Below are positions 5,934 to 11,921 of a DNA stretch of 11,921 nt, one piece after another. Origin of the DNA: an uncultured Streptococcus sp. (GTDB lineage: Bacteria; Bacillota; Bacilli; Lactobacillales; Streptococcaceae). Below the pieces are notes generated by a model. That model was not told the origin of the DNA and searched no databases. It was given only the letters and a program-made list of their open reading frames with translations. Made by a program: the position numbers and the translations under genes. How positions within the stretch are numbered: position 1 is the first letter of the stretch; each line of letters begins with the position of its first letter. The stretch lies in contig CAAEFF010000010.1 of assembly GCA_900755085.1 (NCBI GenBank), positions 1 through 11,921 of the forward strand. Direction: 5' to 3'.

Positions 5934-5952
5934 TGTAATAGTTGACATTACA
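5934..5952. promoter_or_regulatory. Palindromic operator candidate 1, over the -35 box
   Basis: TGTAAT-N7-ATTACA is a perfect 6-bp inverted repeat that contains the TTGACA of the nitroreductase promoter. A protein bound here would block RNA polymerase. The same pattern recurs at 5976-5994. The spacing does not fit the GlnR/TnrA box. The regulator is not identified. Confidence 0.55.
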
Positions 5953-5969
5953 TTTTAAATCCGTATAAT
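5942..5969 (+). promoter_or_regulatory. Consensus promoter of the nitroreductase gene
   Basis: TTGACA (5942-5947), a 16-bp spacer and TATAAT (5964-5969) match the sigma-A consensus perfectly. Such a strong promoter, with palindromes on both sides, suggests a gene that is kept repressed and strongly induced. Confidence 0.85.
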
Positions 5970-5975
5970 GATTTG

Positions 5976-5994
5976 TGTAATAAAAAAAGTTACA
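5976..5994. promoter_or_regulatory. Palindromic operator candidate 2, just past the start site
   Basis: TGTAA-N9-TTACA, with the same arms and spacing as the site at 5934-5952, lies at about the +1 position. The two centres (5943 and 5985) are 42 bp apart, close to four helical turns, so bound dimers would face the same side of the DNA. Confidence 0.55.
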
Positions 5995-6014
5995 ACTGAA
6001 AAGAGGAACTCACA

Positions 6015-6617
6015 ATGACAAACTTTACGGACTTACAAACCAAACGCCGTTCAATCTATGTATTAGGAAAAGATGTGGAACTTTCAAACCAAGAGTTGAT
6101 TGAAACCATTCAAGGAGCAGTTCTCAATACACCAACTGCTTTCAACTCCCAAACCGCCCGTGTAGTGATTTTGTTGGACGATGAATCAGATGCCTTTTGG
6201 AACGAAATTGCCTACTCAGAATTGGAAAAAGTGACACCTGCAGAAGCTTTTGAAGGCACAAAACAACGTTTGGCTGGTTTTGCCCAAGCCAAGGGAACCA
6301 TTCTTTTCTATGAAGATCAAGAGGTGGTAAAAGGGCTTCAAGAGCAGTTCCCTTTGTATGCAGATAATTTCCCAATTTGGTCAGAGCAAGGTCACGGCAT
6401 TGCCCTTTATGCAAGTTGGTTGGCTTTGGCTGAAAAAAATATCGGTATGAATGTGCAACACTACAATCCACTTGTGGATGCCCAATTGGCCGAAAAATAT
6501 GCTATTCCTGCTAACTGGAAACTTCGTGCTCAAGCGCCTTTTGGACAAATCCTATCACCGGCTGGGGACAAAGAGATCCAGACAGAAGGACGTTTCAAAG
6601 TCTTTGGCGACCAATAG
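6015..6617 (+). CDS. Nitroreductase-family FMN oxidoreductase
   Basis: A 200-aa flavoprotein of the nitroreductase superfamily, usually a cytosolic FMN homodimer that uses NAD(P)H to reduce nitro compounds or quinones. The N-terminal RRSIYVLGK at about 11-19 supplies the FMN-phosphate arginines. NTPTAFNSQTARVVIL at about 38-53 is the family's substrate/FMN loop. GHGIALYASWLALAEKNIGMNVQHYNP at about 126-152 and the C-terminal APFGQIL complete the fold. The NTPTAFNSQ signature places it in the subgroup of short streptococcal and lactococcal enzymes that includes stress-induced members. AAGAGGA (about 6001-6007) sets ATG 6015. The two operator-like palindromes suggest induction by a toxic compound or redox stress. 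The physiological substrate cannot be told from sequence. Confidence 0.88.
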   Translation: MTNFTDLQTKRRSIYVLGKDVELSNQELIETIQGAVLNTPTAFNSQTARVVILLDDESDAFWNEIAYSELEKVTPAEAFEGTKQRLAGFAQAKGTILFYEDQEVVKGLQEQFPLYADNFPIWSEQGHGIALYASWLALAEKNIGMNVQHYNPLVDAQLAEKYAIPANWKLRAQAPFGQILSPAGDKEIQTEGRFKVFGDQ

Positions 6618-6647
6618 GAAACCTCGAAATCCCATTCCTTAGAAAAT

Positions 6648-6738
6648 GATTGCATGAAAAAAACGCATGATATCAAGGTTTTGAAGCACCTGTTATCATG
6701 CGTTTTGTGGTTTTTAAAATTGATTCAAACATGCAATC
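6648..6738. terminator. Nested inverted repeat, bidirectional terminator between convergent genes
   Basis: An inner 13-bp perfect stem, AAAACGCATGATA (6660-6672) with TATCATGCGTTTT (6694-6706), lies inside an outer 9-bp pair, GATTGCATG (6648-6656) with CATGCAATC (6730-6738). T-runs follow the inner stem on the plus strand (6710-6715), and an A-run precedes it (6657-6663), giving a T-run on the minus strand. It can end both the nitroreductase and the metal-transporter transcripts. Confidence 0.75.
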
Positions 6739-6761
6739 TCAGTTACAGGAACTTGTCTGTA

Positions 6762-7457
6762 TTAGAGATTAAAGAGTTGTCCAAAGAAGTAGGTCACACC
6801 CATAGTGAGGAGGCCGATGATGAGGTTGCGCAGCATGGCTGGCTTGGTTGGTGCTTTTCCCAGTTTTGCGCTGGTGTAGCCTGTGAAGATCAAAGATAGT
6901 CCCACAACAATGACCGTGATGGGAATCCGAGTGCTGGTCGGAAAGAGAATGATGGATAGCATCGGAGGAAGAGAACCAACTGAAAAAGCAAGAAAACTAG
7001 AAGCTGCAGCATGCCAAGGATTGGTAAATTCCTCGTATTCAATCCCATATTTTTCTTCAACCAGGGCTTTGAGGGGGTGTTTTAGAAAGGCCCGTTCGGT
7101 CATAATTTGAGCAGAGGTTTCACATTCACCATTTTGGATATAGGCCTGATACAAGGATTCTCTGGCTAATTTTGGATCGCGATCCAAGAGGGCTTGTTCA
7201 CGGTTTACAGCAGCTTCTTCGGTATCTTTTTGAGTCGATACAGAGACATATTCACCTCCGGCCATCGAAAAGGCACCTGCGAGAACGGCTGATAAGCCAG
7301 AAAGGAAAATGATCCAGATATTATGTGTCGCACTGGCTACCCCAATAACCACTCCAGCAATCGAAATAATCCCATCATTTGCCCCAAGAACGGCTGCCCG
7401 TAAAATATTCAACCGGTCGCTAAAAGACTCATCTACTCCATGTTTTGTTTCAGTCAT
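6762..7457 (-). CDS. VIT1/CCC1-family iron/manganese transporter
   Basis: A 231-aa integral membrane protein. Membrane segments fall at about 18-42, 47-66, 147-168, 177-196 and 207-228, with a charged cytoplasmic loop (about 75-140) between TM2 and TM3. Family hallmarks are ILRAAVLGANDGIIS (about 18-32, Asp28 in TM1) and the TM2 end SMAGGEYVSVSTQKD (about 64-78, Glu69), which in plant and yeast relatives line the Fe2+/Mn2+ path. The loop is rich in Glu (TERAFLKHPLKALVEEKYGIEYEEF), like the metal-binding loop of VIT1. In bacteria such proteins are thought to export Fe2+ or Mn2+ for detoxification; the metal is not decided here. AAGGAAAA (7463-7470, minus strand) precedes the ATG. It is monocistronic, convergent with the nitroreductase gene and divergent from the EIIC-like gene. 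Confidence 0.88.
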   Translation of the reverse strand: MTETKHGVDESFSDRLNILRAAVLGANDGIISIAGVVIGVASATHNIWIIFLSGLSAVLAGAFSMAGGEYVSVSTQKDTEEAAVNREQALLDRDPKLARESLYQAYIQNGECETSAQIMTERAFLKHPLKALVEEKYGIEYEEFTNPWHAAASSFLAFSVGSLPPMLSIILFPTSTRIPITVIVVGLSLIFTGYTSAKLGKAPTKPAMLRNLIIGLLTMGVTYFFGQLFNL

Positions 7458-7487
7458 AATTGTTTTCCTTACTTCTTATTTAGAATG

Positions 7488-7516
7488 ATTATAAATAAAA
7501 CCTAAACAGAAAGCAA
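7488..7516 (-). promoter_or_regulatory. Promoter of the VIT1-family gene
   Basis: On the minus strand, TTGCTT (7516-7511), a 17-bp spacer and TATAAT (7493-7488). The leader to the ATG at 7457 is about 25 nt. The -35 match is modest. Confidence 0.45.
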
Positions 7517-7598
7517 GCCGTTTGCCTTAAATGATAAAAGTTCGACAATTCTCATAAACCGACAACAATCTTTCAAAGAAAATGTTAGTCTGCTGGTA

Positions 7599-7607
7599 TG
7601 CTATAAT
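7599..7607 (+). promoter_or_regulatory. Extended -10 promoter of the EIIC-like/hydrolase operon
   Basis: TG-C-TATAAT with no clear -35 box. It lies about 50 bp before ATG 7659, whose ribosome binding site AAGGAGGAGG (7645-7654) is unusually strong. Confidence 0.55.
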
Positions 7608-7658
7608 AGAAAAAGATACTATAAGCTGATGAAGTAAAAAACACAAGGAGGAGGCCCC

Positions 7659-8951
7659 ATGACCCAGTACTTAGTCCAGAAGTTTTACTGGTTACGAGAA
7701 AAAAGTTTGATCCAAATTACCCAGAAAACCCTGGTTTCCCTATTTCCCTTTTTCCTATTTTCAGGAATTGTGCGGGTGATTGCCTTATCCGTTTTCTCCG
7801 ATCGGGGCTATATCCACCAGCTCTTTTCGATGGATAGCTGGTTGCCATGGGATCAAGTGATTAGCCAAGTTCTGGTCAATTTTTCGAACTTTCTTGGAGG
7901 TTTGGCAGGACCCTTAGCGACCTACTTTGCTGGGAAATATACAGCTGGCCACTACGAGAGAAGTACAGGAACAGCTGGTGTCACAGCTCTTTTAGTCAGC
8001 CTCATTGTCGGTTCACAGGAATTATTAGTAGGACCTCTTAATGATGGGCAACTGACCAGGATCAATCTCCCTGCAACGACCAATATTGTTTTGGCCATCT
8101 TTTTAGGTTACCTAATCGGACAGATCTTCCGCCTTTCTAAGGCGAGTGATGACCAGATCGTGGACAAGGATTTCATCTATCAGCCCAAGACGGTACGTCC
8201 TATTTTCTTATCTCTAATTCTCGGTGTCAGCATCAATATTCTTCTTATGTTGGGCTATCGGTTCAACGTTTTTCAGACTATTGGACAGTTTTTCAGTTCT
8301 CTAACTGCCAGTAGTCATCATCTCTTGTCCATCTTTGTCATGGGACTCTTCAGTGGCTTATCAGCCTGGGTGGGCAACAGTCAAGCTTTTGCCCTAAACT
8401 CAATTGCGGATGATAGTTTTGCGTTAGAAAATCTGACTTACGCTGTAACTCATCATACAACGACAGGGATTCCCCATCTCTATACCTTGACCAACTTGTA
8501 CCGGAGCTTTGGGATGGTAGCAGGAGTCGGCGCCGTCCTGGCTCTTTTGGTAGCGATATTACTGGTCTCCCATAGTCAAAAGGACAAGAAAGTCAGTCTC
8601 CTCAGTATTTTTCCCGGACTGTTTAATAACGGTGCCCCCTTCATGGTAGGGATTCCGGTCCTTCTCAACCTGCTATATGTGATTCCCTTCTTACTGATTC
8701 CCTTGGTGAATATGGGGATTGCAGCGGTGGCTTTGTGCTTTAAGCTGATGCCAGCAGCCGTCTATCCAGTGCCAGATGGGACTCCGAGCCTTCTCTATGC
8801 CTTTATCGGGACAGGTGGCAGTCTTCGAGCCCTTTTTGTCAGCCTGCTGTGTTTTGCAGTGGATGTGCTGATCTATTTCCCATTTGTTCGTATGGGAAAT
8901 CGTATCCGAAAAGATCTAAAAGTGAAAGGAGAAAGCGATGAAACTCTCTAA
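7659..8951 (+). CDS. Divergent PTS EIIC-like membrane protein (lactose/cellobiose family)
   Basis: A 430-aa polytopic membrane protein with about ten hydrophobic segments. Its layout follows the EIIC domain of lactose/cellobiose permeases: amphipathic N-terminus (SLIQITQKTLVSLFPFFLFSG), a central region ending GMVAGVGAVLAL, and a C-terminal GTPSLLYAFIGTGGSLRALFVSLL plus DVLIYFPFVRM. The substrate loop is altered: where family members carry an Asn-Glu-Pro-type motif, this protein reads NNGAPFMVGIPVLLN (323-337), lacking the Glu. Two histidines at 265-266 (HHTTTG) fall in the region that normally binds sugar. No EIIA or EIIB gene is nearby. It may work with EIIA/EIIB proteins encoded elsewhere, or may have left phosphotransfer altogether. 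The 14-nt overlap with the hydrolase gene suggests coupled roles at the membrane. Family placement is fair; substrate unknown. Confidence 0.72.
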   Translation: MTQYLVQKFYWLREKSLIQITQKTLVSLFPFFLFSGIVRVIALSVFSDRGYIHQLFSMDSWLPWDQVISQVLVNFSNFLGGLAGPLATYFAGKYTAGHYERSTGTAGVTALLVSLIVGSQELLVGPLNDGQLTRINLPATTNIVLAIFLGYLIGQIFRLSKASDDQIVDKDFIYQPKTVRPIFLSLILGVSINILLMLGYRFNVFQTIGQFFSSLTASSHHLLSIFVMGLFSGLSAWVGNSQAFALNSIADDSFALENLTYAVTHHTTTGIPHLYTLTNLYRSFGMVAGVGAVLALLVAILLVSHSQKDKKVSLLSIFPGLFNNGAPFMVGIPVLLNLLYVIPFLLIPLVNMGIAAVALCFKLMPAAVYPVPDGTPSLLYAFIGTGGSLRALFVSLLCFAVDVLIYFPFVRMGNRIRKDLKVKGESDETL

Positions 8952-9795
8952 AAAAACCGTGATCGTCCTCACTTTGGTCAGTCTTTTCTTGCTCGGTTTA
9001 GCCATTCCATCTTATAGCTGGACTCGGACGAATGTATCAAAAATCGAGAAATTCTATAATTCAAAACTATCTCCTATCATTATGATTCCGGGAAGTTCCG
9101 CGACAGAAAATCGCTTTGATGGTTTGGTCACCAAACTCAACCAAGACCGGCGTGGCACCAAACACAGCCTGCTCAAGGTCAAGGTCTGGAATGATGGCCG
9201 CATTACCTATAGCGGTAGTATTGATAACAAGGACAATGAACCGATTATCGTCATTGGATTTGAAAACAATAAGGACGGCTATAGTAATATCAAAAAGCAA
9301 GCCAAAATGGTCAACCAAGCCTTCGAAGCTCTTCAAGAAAAATACAACTTCAATAACTTTAAAGGGCTGGGGCATTCCAATGGTGGCTTGATCTACACAG
9401 CTTTTATTGAAAATTATCTAGGAGATTATGATGTGGATCTCAAGACCCTCATGACCATCGGAACTCCCTATAATTTCACGGAAACCAATATTAAAAACAA
9501 GTCCGAGATGTTGGCCGATTTTATCAAGGGAAAAGAAGCCATTCCTAGTACTCTCCATATGTATTCAGTAGCTGGGACCATTACCTATGATTCAGATGAG
9601 TTAGTTCCAGATGCCAGTGTCTCTGCTGGAAAATACATCTATCAAAACCAAGCAGCTAGCTATACAGAAATCACTGTGACAGGTGAGGATGCCCAGCACT
9701 CGGACCTTCCGACCAATGATGAGGTGGTTGCCTTGGTGAAAGAGCATATTGAAAGTCAAACAGATCGGAGAACCAAACCAAATAAAGAAAACTAA
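8938..9795 (+). CDS. DUF915-type alpha/beta hydrolase with N-terminal membrane anchor
   Basis: A 285-aa protein with a basic start (MKLSKK) and one hydrophobic segment at about 7-27. No lipobox is seen and cleavage is uncertain, so it is either exported or anchored outside the membrane. The alpha/beta-hydrolase core begins at SPIIMIPGSSATENRF (45-60, oxyanion-hole region). The nucleophile elbow is GHSNGG (Ser147), with Asp220 in SDELVP and His254 in AQHSDLP as likely triad partners. This is the pattern of the DUF915 family (PF06028) of cell-surface hydrolases. Asn replaces the usual Met after the nucleophile. The substrate is unknown; an ester or lipid is plausible. AAAGGAG (8925-8931) lies inside the EIIC-like gene, and the ATG overlaps it by 14 nt. 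A terminator follows at once. Confidence 0.82.
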   Translation: MKLSKKTVIVLTLVSLFLLGLAIPSYSWTRTNVSKIEKFYNSKLSPIIMIPGSSATENRFDGLVTKLNQDRRGTKHSLLKVKVWNDGRITYSGSIDNKDNEPIIVIGFENNKDGYSNIKKQAKMVNQAFEALQEKYNFNNFKGLGHSNGGLIYTAFIENYLGDYDVDLKTLMTIGTPYNFTETNIKNKSEMLADFIKGKEAIPSTLHMYSVAGTITYDSDELVPDASVSAGKYIYQNQAASYTEITVTGEDAQHSDLPTNDEVVALVKEHIESQTDRRTKPNKEN

Positions 9796-9797
9796 GT

Positions 9798-9830
9798 GTG
9801 AAGAAGGGATTCCTTCCTCACTCTTTTTTT
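9798..9830 (+). terminator. Intrinsic terminator behind the hydrolase gene
   Basis: GTGAAGAAGG (9798-9807) pairs with CCTTCCTCAC (9812-9821) with one mismatch and a GATT loop, followed by TC and seven T. It begins 2 nt after the hydrolase stop codon. The promoter of the next gene is packed directly behind it. Confidence 0.82.
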
Positions 9831-9832
9831 AG

Positions 9833-9838
9833 TATAAT
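9833..9838 (+). promoter_or_regulatory. Candidate -10 box for the DUF4767 lipoprotein gene
   Basis: TATAAT 3 nt after the terminator T-run, 40 bp before ATG 9879. A -35 would fall in the terminator stem and is weak. Its position makes a separate promoter likely. Confidence 0.4.
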
Positions 9839-9878
9839 AAAGATCAGTATGAAAACACGGGAGACTAAAGGAGATCAG

Positions 9879-10997
9879 ATGAAAAGAAAATATTGGATGC
9901 AGTTGGGATTAGCGGCTTCGAGTATGGTCTTGCTGACGGGATGCTACCAAAGGTACCAACGCCAAACGAGTAACAAAAAAGAGCCAGTGACCAGCCAGTC
10001 AACGGCAAAAAAACAAACGAAAAAGGCAGATTCTAAAAAATTGTATCAGGCTGTTTTTTCAGATTACCAAAAGATTTTTACCACTTCAAAAGATTTAGAT
10101 GCCATTTCCAAATTAGATGATGAATTAGCCAAAGAAGACCGAATGATCAACAGCTGGGTGATCGAGACCGTGATCAATCAGCCAGAAGCTGTTCGCTATG
10201 CCTTTAAGGACTTAAATAACGATGGGGTAGATGAGATGATCATCGCCAATCAGCAGGGGGATGGGAGCTACTTTGTAACGGGCGTCTATTACCTCAAGGA
10301 CAAAAAGCCGATCTTACTAGCAGAAGGTTTCGTCGCTGGACACGGAGGAGCACGCAATGCAGCAACGCTCTATAAGGGAGGAGAAGTCCTAGAAGTTAGC
10401 TGGTTGTCAGGGACGGGCCGTGGTGAAGCAGTACTCTCACGTCTCGAAAAGACCCCACAGATGGCAAGTAAAGTCAAGGAAGAGGAAGTTCAGGTCCCTG
10501 GATCGGATCTCAATGCCATTTTTGGCAAATCAGATGAAGAGAAACTTGATCTCAAAAGTTTTGATTGGCAAAGCTTTGACAGCACACCATCAGGAGGCGA
10601 TGCCCAAAGTCAGGAGAAAAGGCCTTGGAATGCTGAAAAATCAGCCAAATTAGCGGACTTTATGAAAACTTGGGGTGAAAAGATGGGGCAACCCAACTAT
10701 CAAAAAGGCATCGCTGGTGGTGATGTGGGAGCCGACAATCTTTATACTCTTGGGGACAATAGCAAGATGGATACCATTTACACAGACACGGGTCAAGGAA
10801 ATGCCAAGTACCGTATCGTAGAACGCTATAGCAATTGGGATAAGTATCCAGATGTGCATAGTTATTTCTTTGCCATTACAGATACGGGAGAGGGGATCGT
10901 CTTTCATTCTCCAACGACCAATGGTGGGAAGATGTATCTAAAGCCAACGGACAACAAAGAACTTCAAGAAAAATTCACTCAATTGCTCCATGAATAG
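9879..10997 (+). CDS. Lipoprotein with C-terminal DUF4767 domain
   Basis: A 372-aa surface lipoprotein. The frame is open from 9798, but that start lies in the terminator of the previous gene. ATG 9879 follows AAAGGAG (9867-9873) and gives a proper signal peptide ending in lipobox LTGC, with lipidated Cys22. A Lys/Gln/Ser-rich linker follows (about 25-50). The middle part contains KDLNNDGVDEMII (Asp111, Asn113, Asp115), which looks like an EF-hand or FG-GAP type calcium loop in a small beta domain. Residues about 250-372 (WNAEKSAKLADFM to TQLLHE) match DUF4767 (PF15983), a lactic-acid-bacteria surface domain of unknown role. It is monocistronic between two terminators. Its function is not known; its place behind an extracytoplasmic hydrolase gene is suggestive only. 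Confidence 0.82.
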   Translation: MKRKYWMQLGLAASSMVLLTGCYQRYQRQTSNKKEPVTSQSTAKKQTKKADSKKLYQAVFSDYQKIFTTSKDLDAISKLDDELAKEDRMINSWVIETVINQPEAVRYAFKDLNNDGVDEMIIANQQGDGSYFVTGVYYLKDKKPILLAEGFVAGHGGARNAATLYKGGEVLEVSWLSGTGRGEAVLSRLEKTPQMASKVKEEEVQVPGSDLNAIFGKSDEEKLDLKSFDWQSFDSTPSGGDAQSQEKRPWNAEKSAKLADFMKTWGEKMGQPNYQKGIAGGDVGADNLYTLGDNSKMDTIYTDTGQGNAKYRIVERYSNWDKYPDVHSYFFAITDTGEGIVFHSPTTNGGKMYLKPTDNKELQEKFTQLLHE

Positions 10998-11008
10998 GGA
11001 AAGAGAAC

Positions 11009-11042
11009 AAAGCCAGAGAACGATCTGTTTTCTGGCTTTTTA
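11009..11042 (+). terminator. Intrinsic terminator behind the DUF4767 lipoprotein gene
   Basis: AAAGCCAGAGAAC (11009-11021) pairs with GTTTTCTGGCTTT (11027-11039) in a 13-bp stem with one G-U pair and a 5-nt loop, running into a T tail. Confidence 0.85.
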
Positions 11043-11102
11043 TTCAATTATAGAATAAATATACAATATTTGATATTGTTGTTTAGTAAATAAAAAATGT
11101 TA

Positions 11103-11140
11103 AAAGCTAGTAATAAAAAGCCTAGAGGGTTACTGGCTTT
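11103..11140 (+). other. Second hairpin in the intergenic region, terminator-like
   Basis: AAAGCTAGTAA (11103-11113) pairs with TTACTGGCTTT (11130-11140) through eleven pairs including one G-U, with a 16-nt loop. It ends in the same GGCTTT as the terminator at 11009-11042 but has no full T tail. It may be a back-up terminator or a remnant. The AT-rich stretch 11043-11102 before it shows nothing else. Confidence 0.4.
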
Positions 11141-11151
11141 CTGTAAAATAG

Positions 11152-11180
11152 TTGACAGAAATGAAAAAATATTTTAAAAT
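11152..11180 (+). promoter_or_regulatory. Near-consensus promoter of the serine-rich lipoprotein gene
   Basis: TTGACA (11152-11157), a 17-bp spacer and TAAAAT (11175-11180). The start would be near 11187, with a leader of about 25 nt. The match predicts strong constitutive expression. Confidence 0.75.
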
Positions 11181-11211
11181 TAATTCAACCATACATTATA
11201 GGAGAATACAA

Positions 11212-11766
11212 ATGAAAAAAATTCTTACAGCCGGTGTAGCACTTTTATCAGTTGCAACCCTAGCAGCTTGCTCTGGTAAAACTGCTTCACAATCATCAAG
11301 CAAAGATGCAAAAGCTTCTTCTAGCAAAGTAGAAAAATCATCTACTTCAGAAAGCAAATCAAGCAGTTCATCGAAAACATCAAAATCTTCTGTTGAAATT
11401 CCAGAAATTGTCTTGTTGACTGATGAAGAAATTGATAATGCCAAAACACTTGGTGATATGAAAACCATTTATGGAAAAATGATTGACAACTACACAAAAT
11501 ATGTCAAAGAGATTGGGGATAAGATGCCCGAGTCTGGTAAAGATGCCTATAATCAGCAAGTAGCTCCTGGGATCCAATCTATGGAAACTGCAAGAAAAAC
11601 ATTTAACGATACACTTTCAGCTGCAGGTTCTGATGATACAGTTGTTCCTGAACAAGCTCGTAGTCAATTCGCACAACAATTGAAAAATGCTCGCGATATT
11701 GCCCAAAAAGCTCTTGAAGGTGCTTATCAATCAATTGCACCATTGCTCTCTTCATCAGCCGAATAA
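11212..11766 (+). CDS. Serine-rich small lipoprotein of unknown function
   Basis: A 184-aa surface lipoprotein. The frame is open from 11152, but that would start on the -35 box. ATG 11212 follows AGGAG (11200-11204) and gives a classic signal peptide with lipobox LAAC (Cys20). Residues about 22-60 are a Ser/Lys/Thr-rich low-complexity linker (runs of SSS and SKSS) that would carry the domain through the wall. Residues about 62-180 look all-helical, with short repeats of Lys and Gln (IDNAKTLGDMKTIYGKMID, SQFAQQLKNARDIAQKALE), and there is no enzyme motif. I do not recognise the family. Codon use is biased to AT-ending codons, in keeping with a well-expressed gene. It has its own promoter; termination is presumably supplied by the repeat hairpin at 11786-11833. 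Confidence 0.85.
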   Translation: MKKILTAGVALLSVATLAACSGKTASQSSSKDAKASSSKVEKSSTSESKSSSSSKTSKSSVEIPEIVLLTDEEIDNAKTLGDMKTIYGKMIDNYTKYVKEIGDKMPESGKDAYNQQVAPGIQSMETARKTFNDTLSAAGSDDTVVPEQARSQFAQQLKNARDIAQKALEGAYQSIAPLLSSSAE

Positions 11767-11781
11767 TTCATAAATGAAAAT

Positions 11782-11921
11782 GAGAGTGGGACAGAAATCG
11801 GTCATTCGTTAGAATTCAATTTCGTCGTCCCACCTCCGCACAGTTGAGTAGGGCTGTAAAAGCTGATGAAATCAGCGTAGTAGAGCCCACTCAACCACTG
11901 CGTCTTGCTCGACAATCCAAA
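11782..11921 (-). repeat. Dispersed multi-hairpin intergenic repeat, copy 2 (inverted, cut by the window edge)
   Basis: This is the reverse complement of 5731-5870 with three substitutions in 140 bp. It begins 15 bp after the lipoprotein stop and reaches the last base, so its outer hairpin (the counterpart of 5694-5725) probably lies beyond the window. The first stem, GTGGGAC (11786-11792) with GTCCCAC (11827-11833), can terminate the lipoprotein transcript, although no long T tail follows in this orientation. Confidence 0.85.

Noticed and set aside
5934..5952. GlnR/TnrA box reading of the nitroreductase palindrome
   Set aside because: That box needs TGTNA-N7-TNACA. Here the spacer between the same arms is 9.
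9798..9878. Upstream start of the DUF4767 lipoprotein
   Set aside because: It lies in the terminator stem of the previous gene and would bury the signal peptide and lipobox.
11152..11211. Upstream start of the serine-rich lipoprotein
   Set aside because: It coincides with the -35 box TTGACA. ATG 11212 has the ribosome binding site and begins the signal peptide.

Overview
The window looks like a chromosomal segment of a low-G+C Gram-positive bacterium, most likely an oral streptococcus of the mitis/sanguinis type. The signs are AGGAGG-type ribosome binding sites, TATAAT promoters that often carry an extended TG element, short T-tailed hairpin terminators, an L-2-hydroxyisocaproate-type dehydrogenase, LxxC lipoproteins and a dispersed intergenic hairpin repeat containing GTGGGAC/GTCCCAC arms. 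The species cannot be fixed by eye. No rRNA, tRNA, IS transposase or CRISPR array is visible.

Left part (1-3490), a defence and toxin-antitoxin cluster. A possible gene tail and a terminator-like hairpin come first. A palindrome-covered promoter then drives higB (RelE/HigB-type toxin), higA (XRE antitoxin) and a full-length hsdM (type I N6-adenine methyltransferase subunit) in one tight operon. No hsdS or hsdR is in the window. Directly after hsdM the G+C content drops, and a zeta-toxin-family P-loop kinase appears with a 53-aa downstream ORF overlapping it by 8 nt, closed by a terminator.

Middle part (3505-6617). This holds an Rpn-family PD-(D/E)XK nuclease gene with an in-frame 12-bp tandem repeat, an L-2-hydroxyacid dehydrogenase gene, and a 497-bp gene-free stretch. 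The gene-free stretch contains a multi-hairpin repeat and the promoter region of a nitroreductase, which carries two identical palindromic sites 42 bp apart.

Right part (6648-11921). A VIT1/CCC1-family metal transporter gene is convergent with the nitroreductase gene, and the two share a nested inverted repeat that probably terminates both. Divergent from it is an operon of an orphan, divergent EIIC-like membrane protein and an overlapping DUF915-type alpha/beta hydrolase with a membrane anchor. Two lipoprotein genes follow, one with a DUF4767 domain and one serine-rich, each with its own promoter and terminator. The window ends inside a second, inverted copy of the hairpin repeat (3 mismatches over 140 bp), so the two copies bracket about 5.9 kb.

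The strongest candidates for something undescribed are the zeta kinase with a downstream rather than upstream small partner, the solitary hsdM between two toxin modules, the paired operators of the nitroreductase, and the EIIC-like/hydrolase pair.
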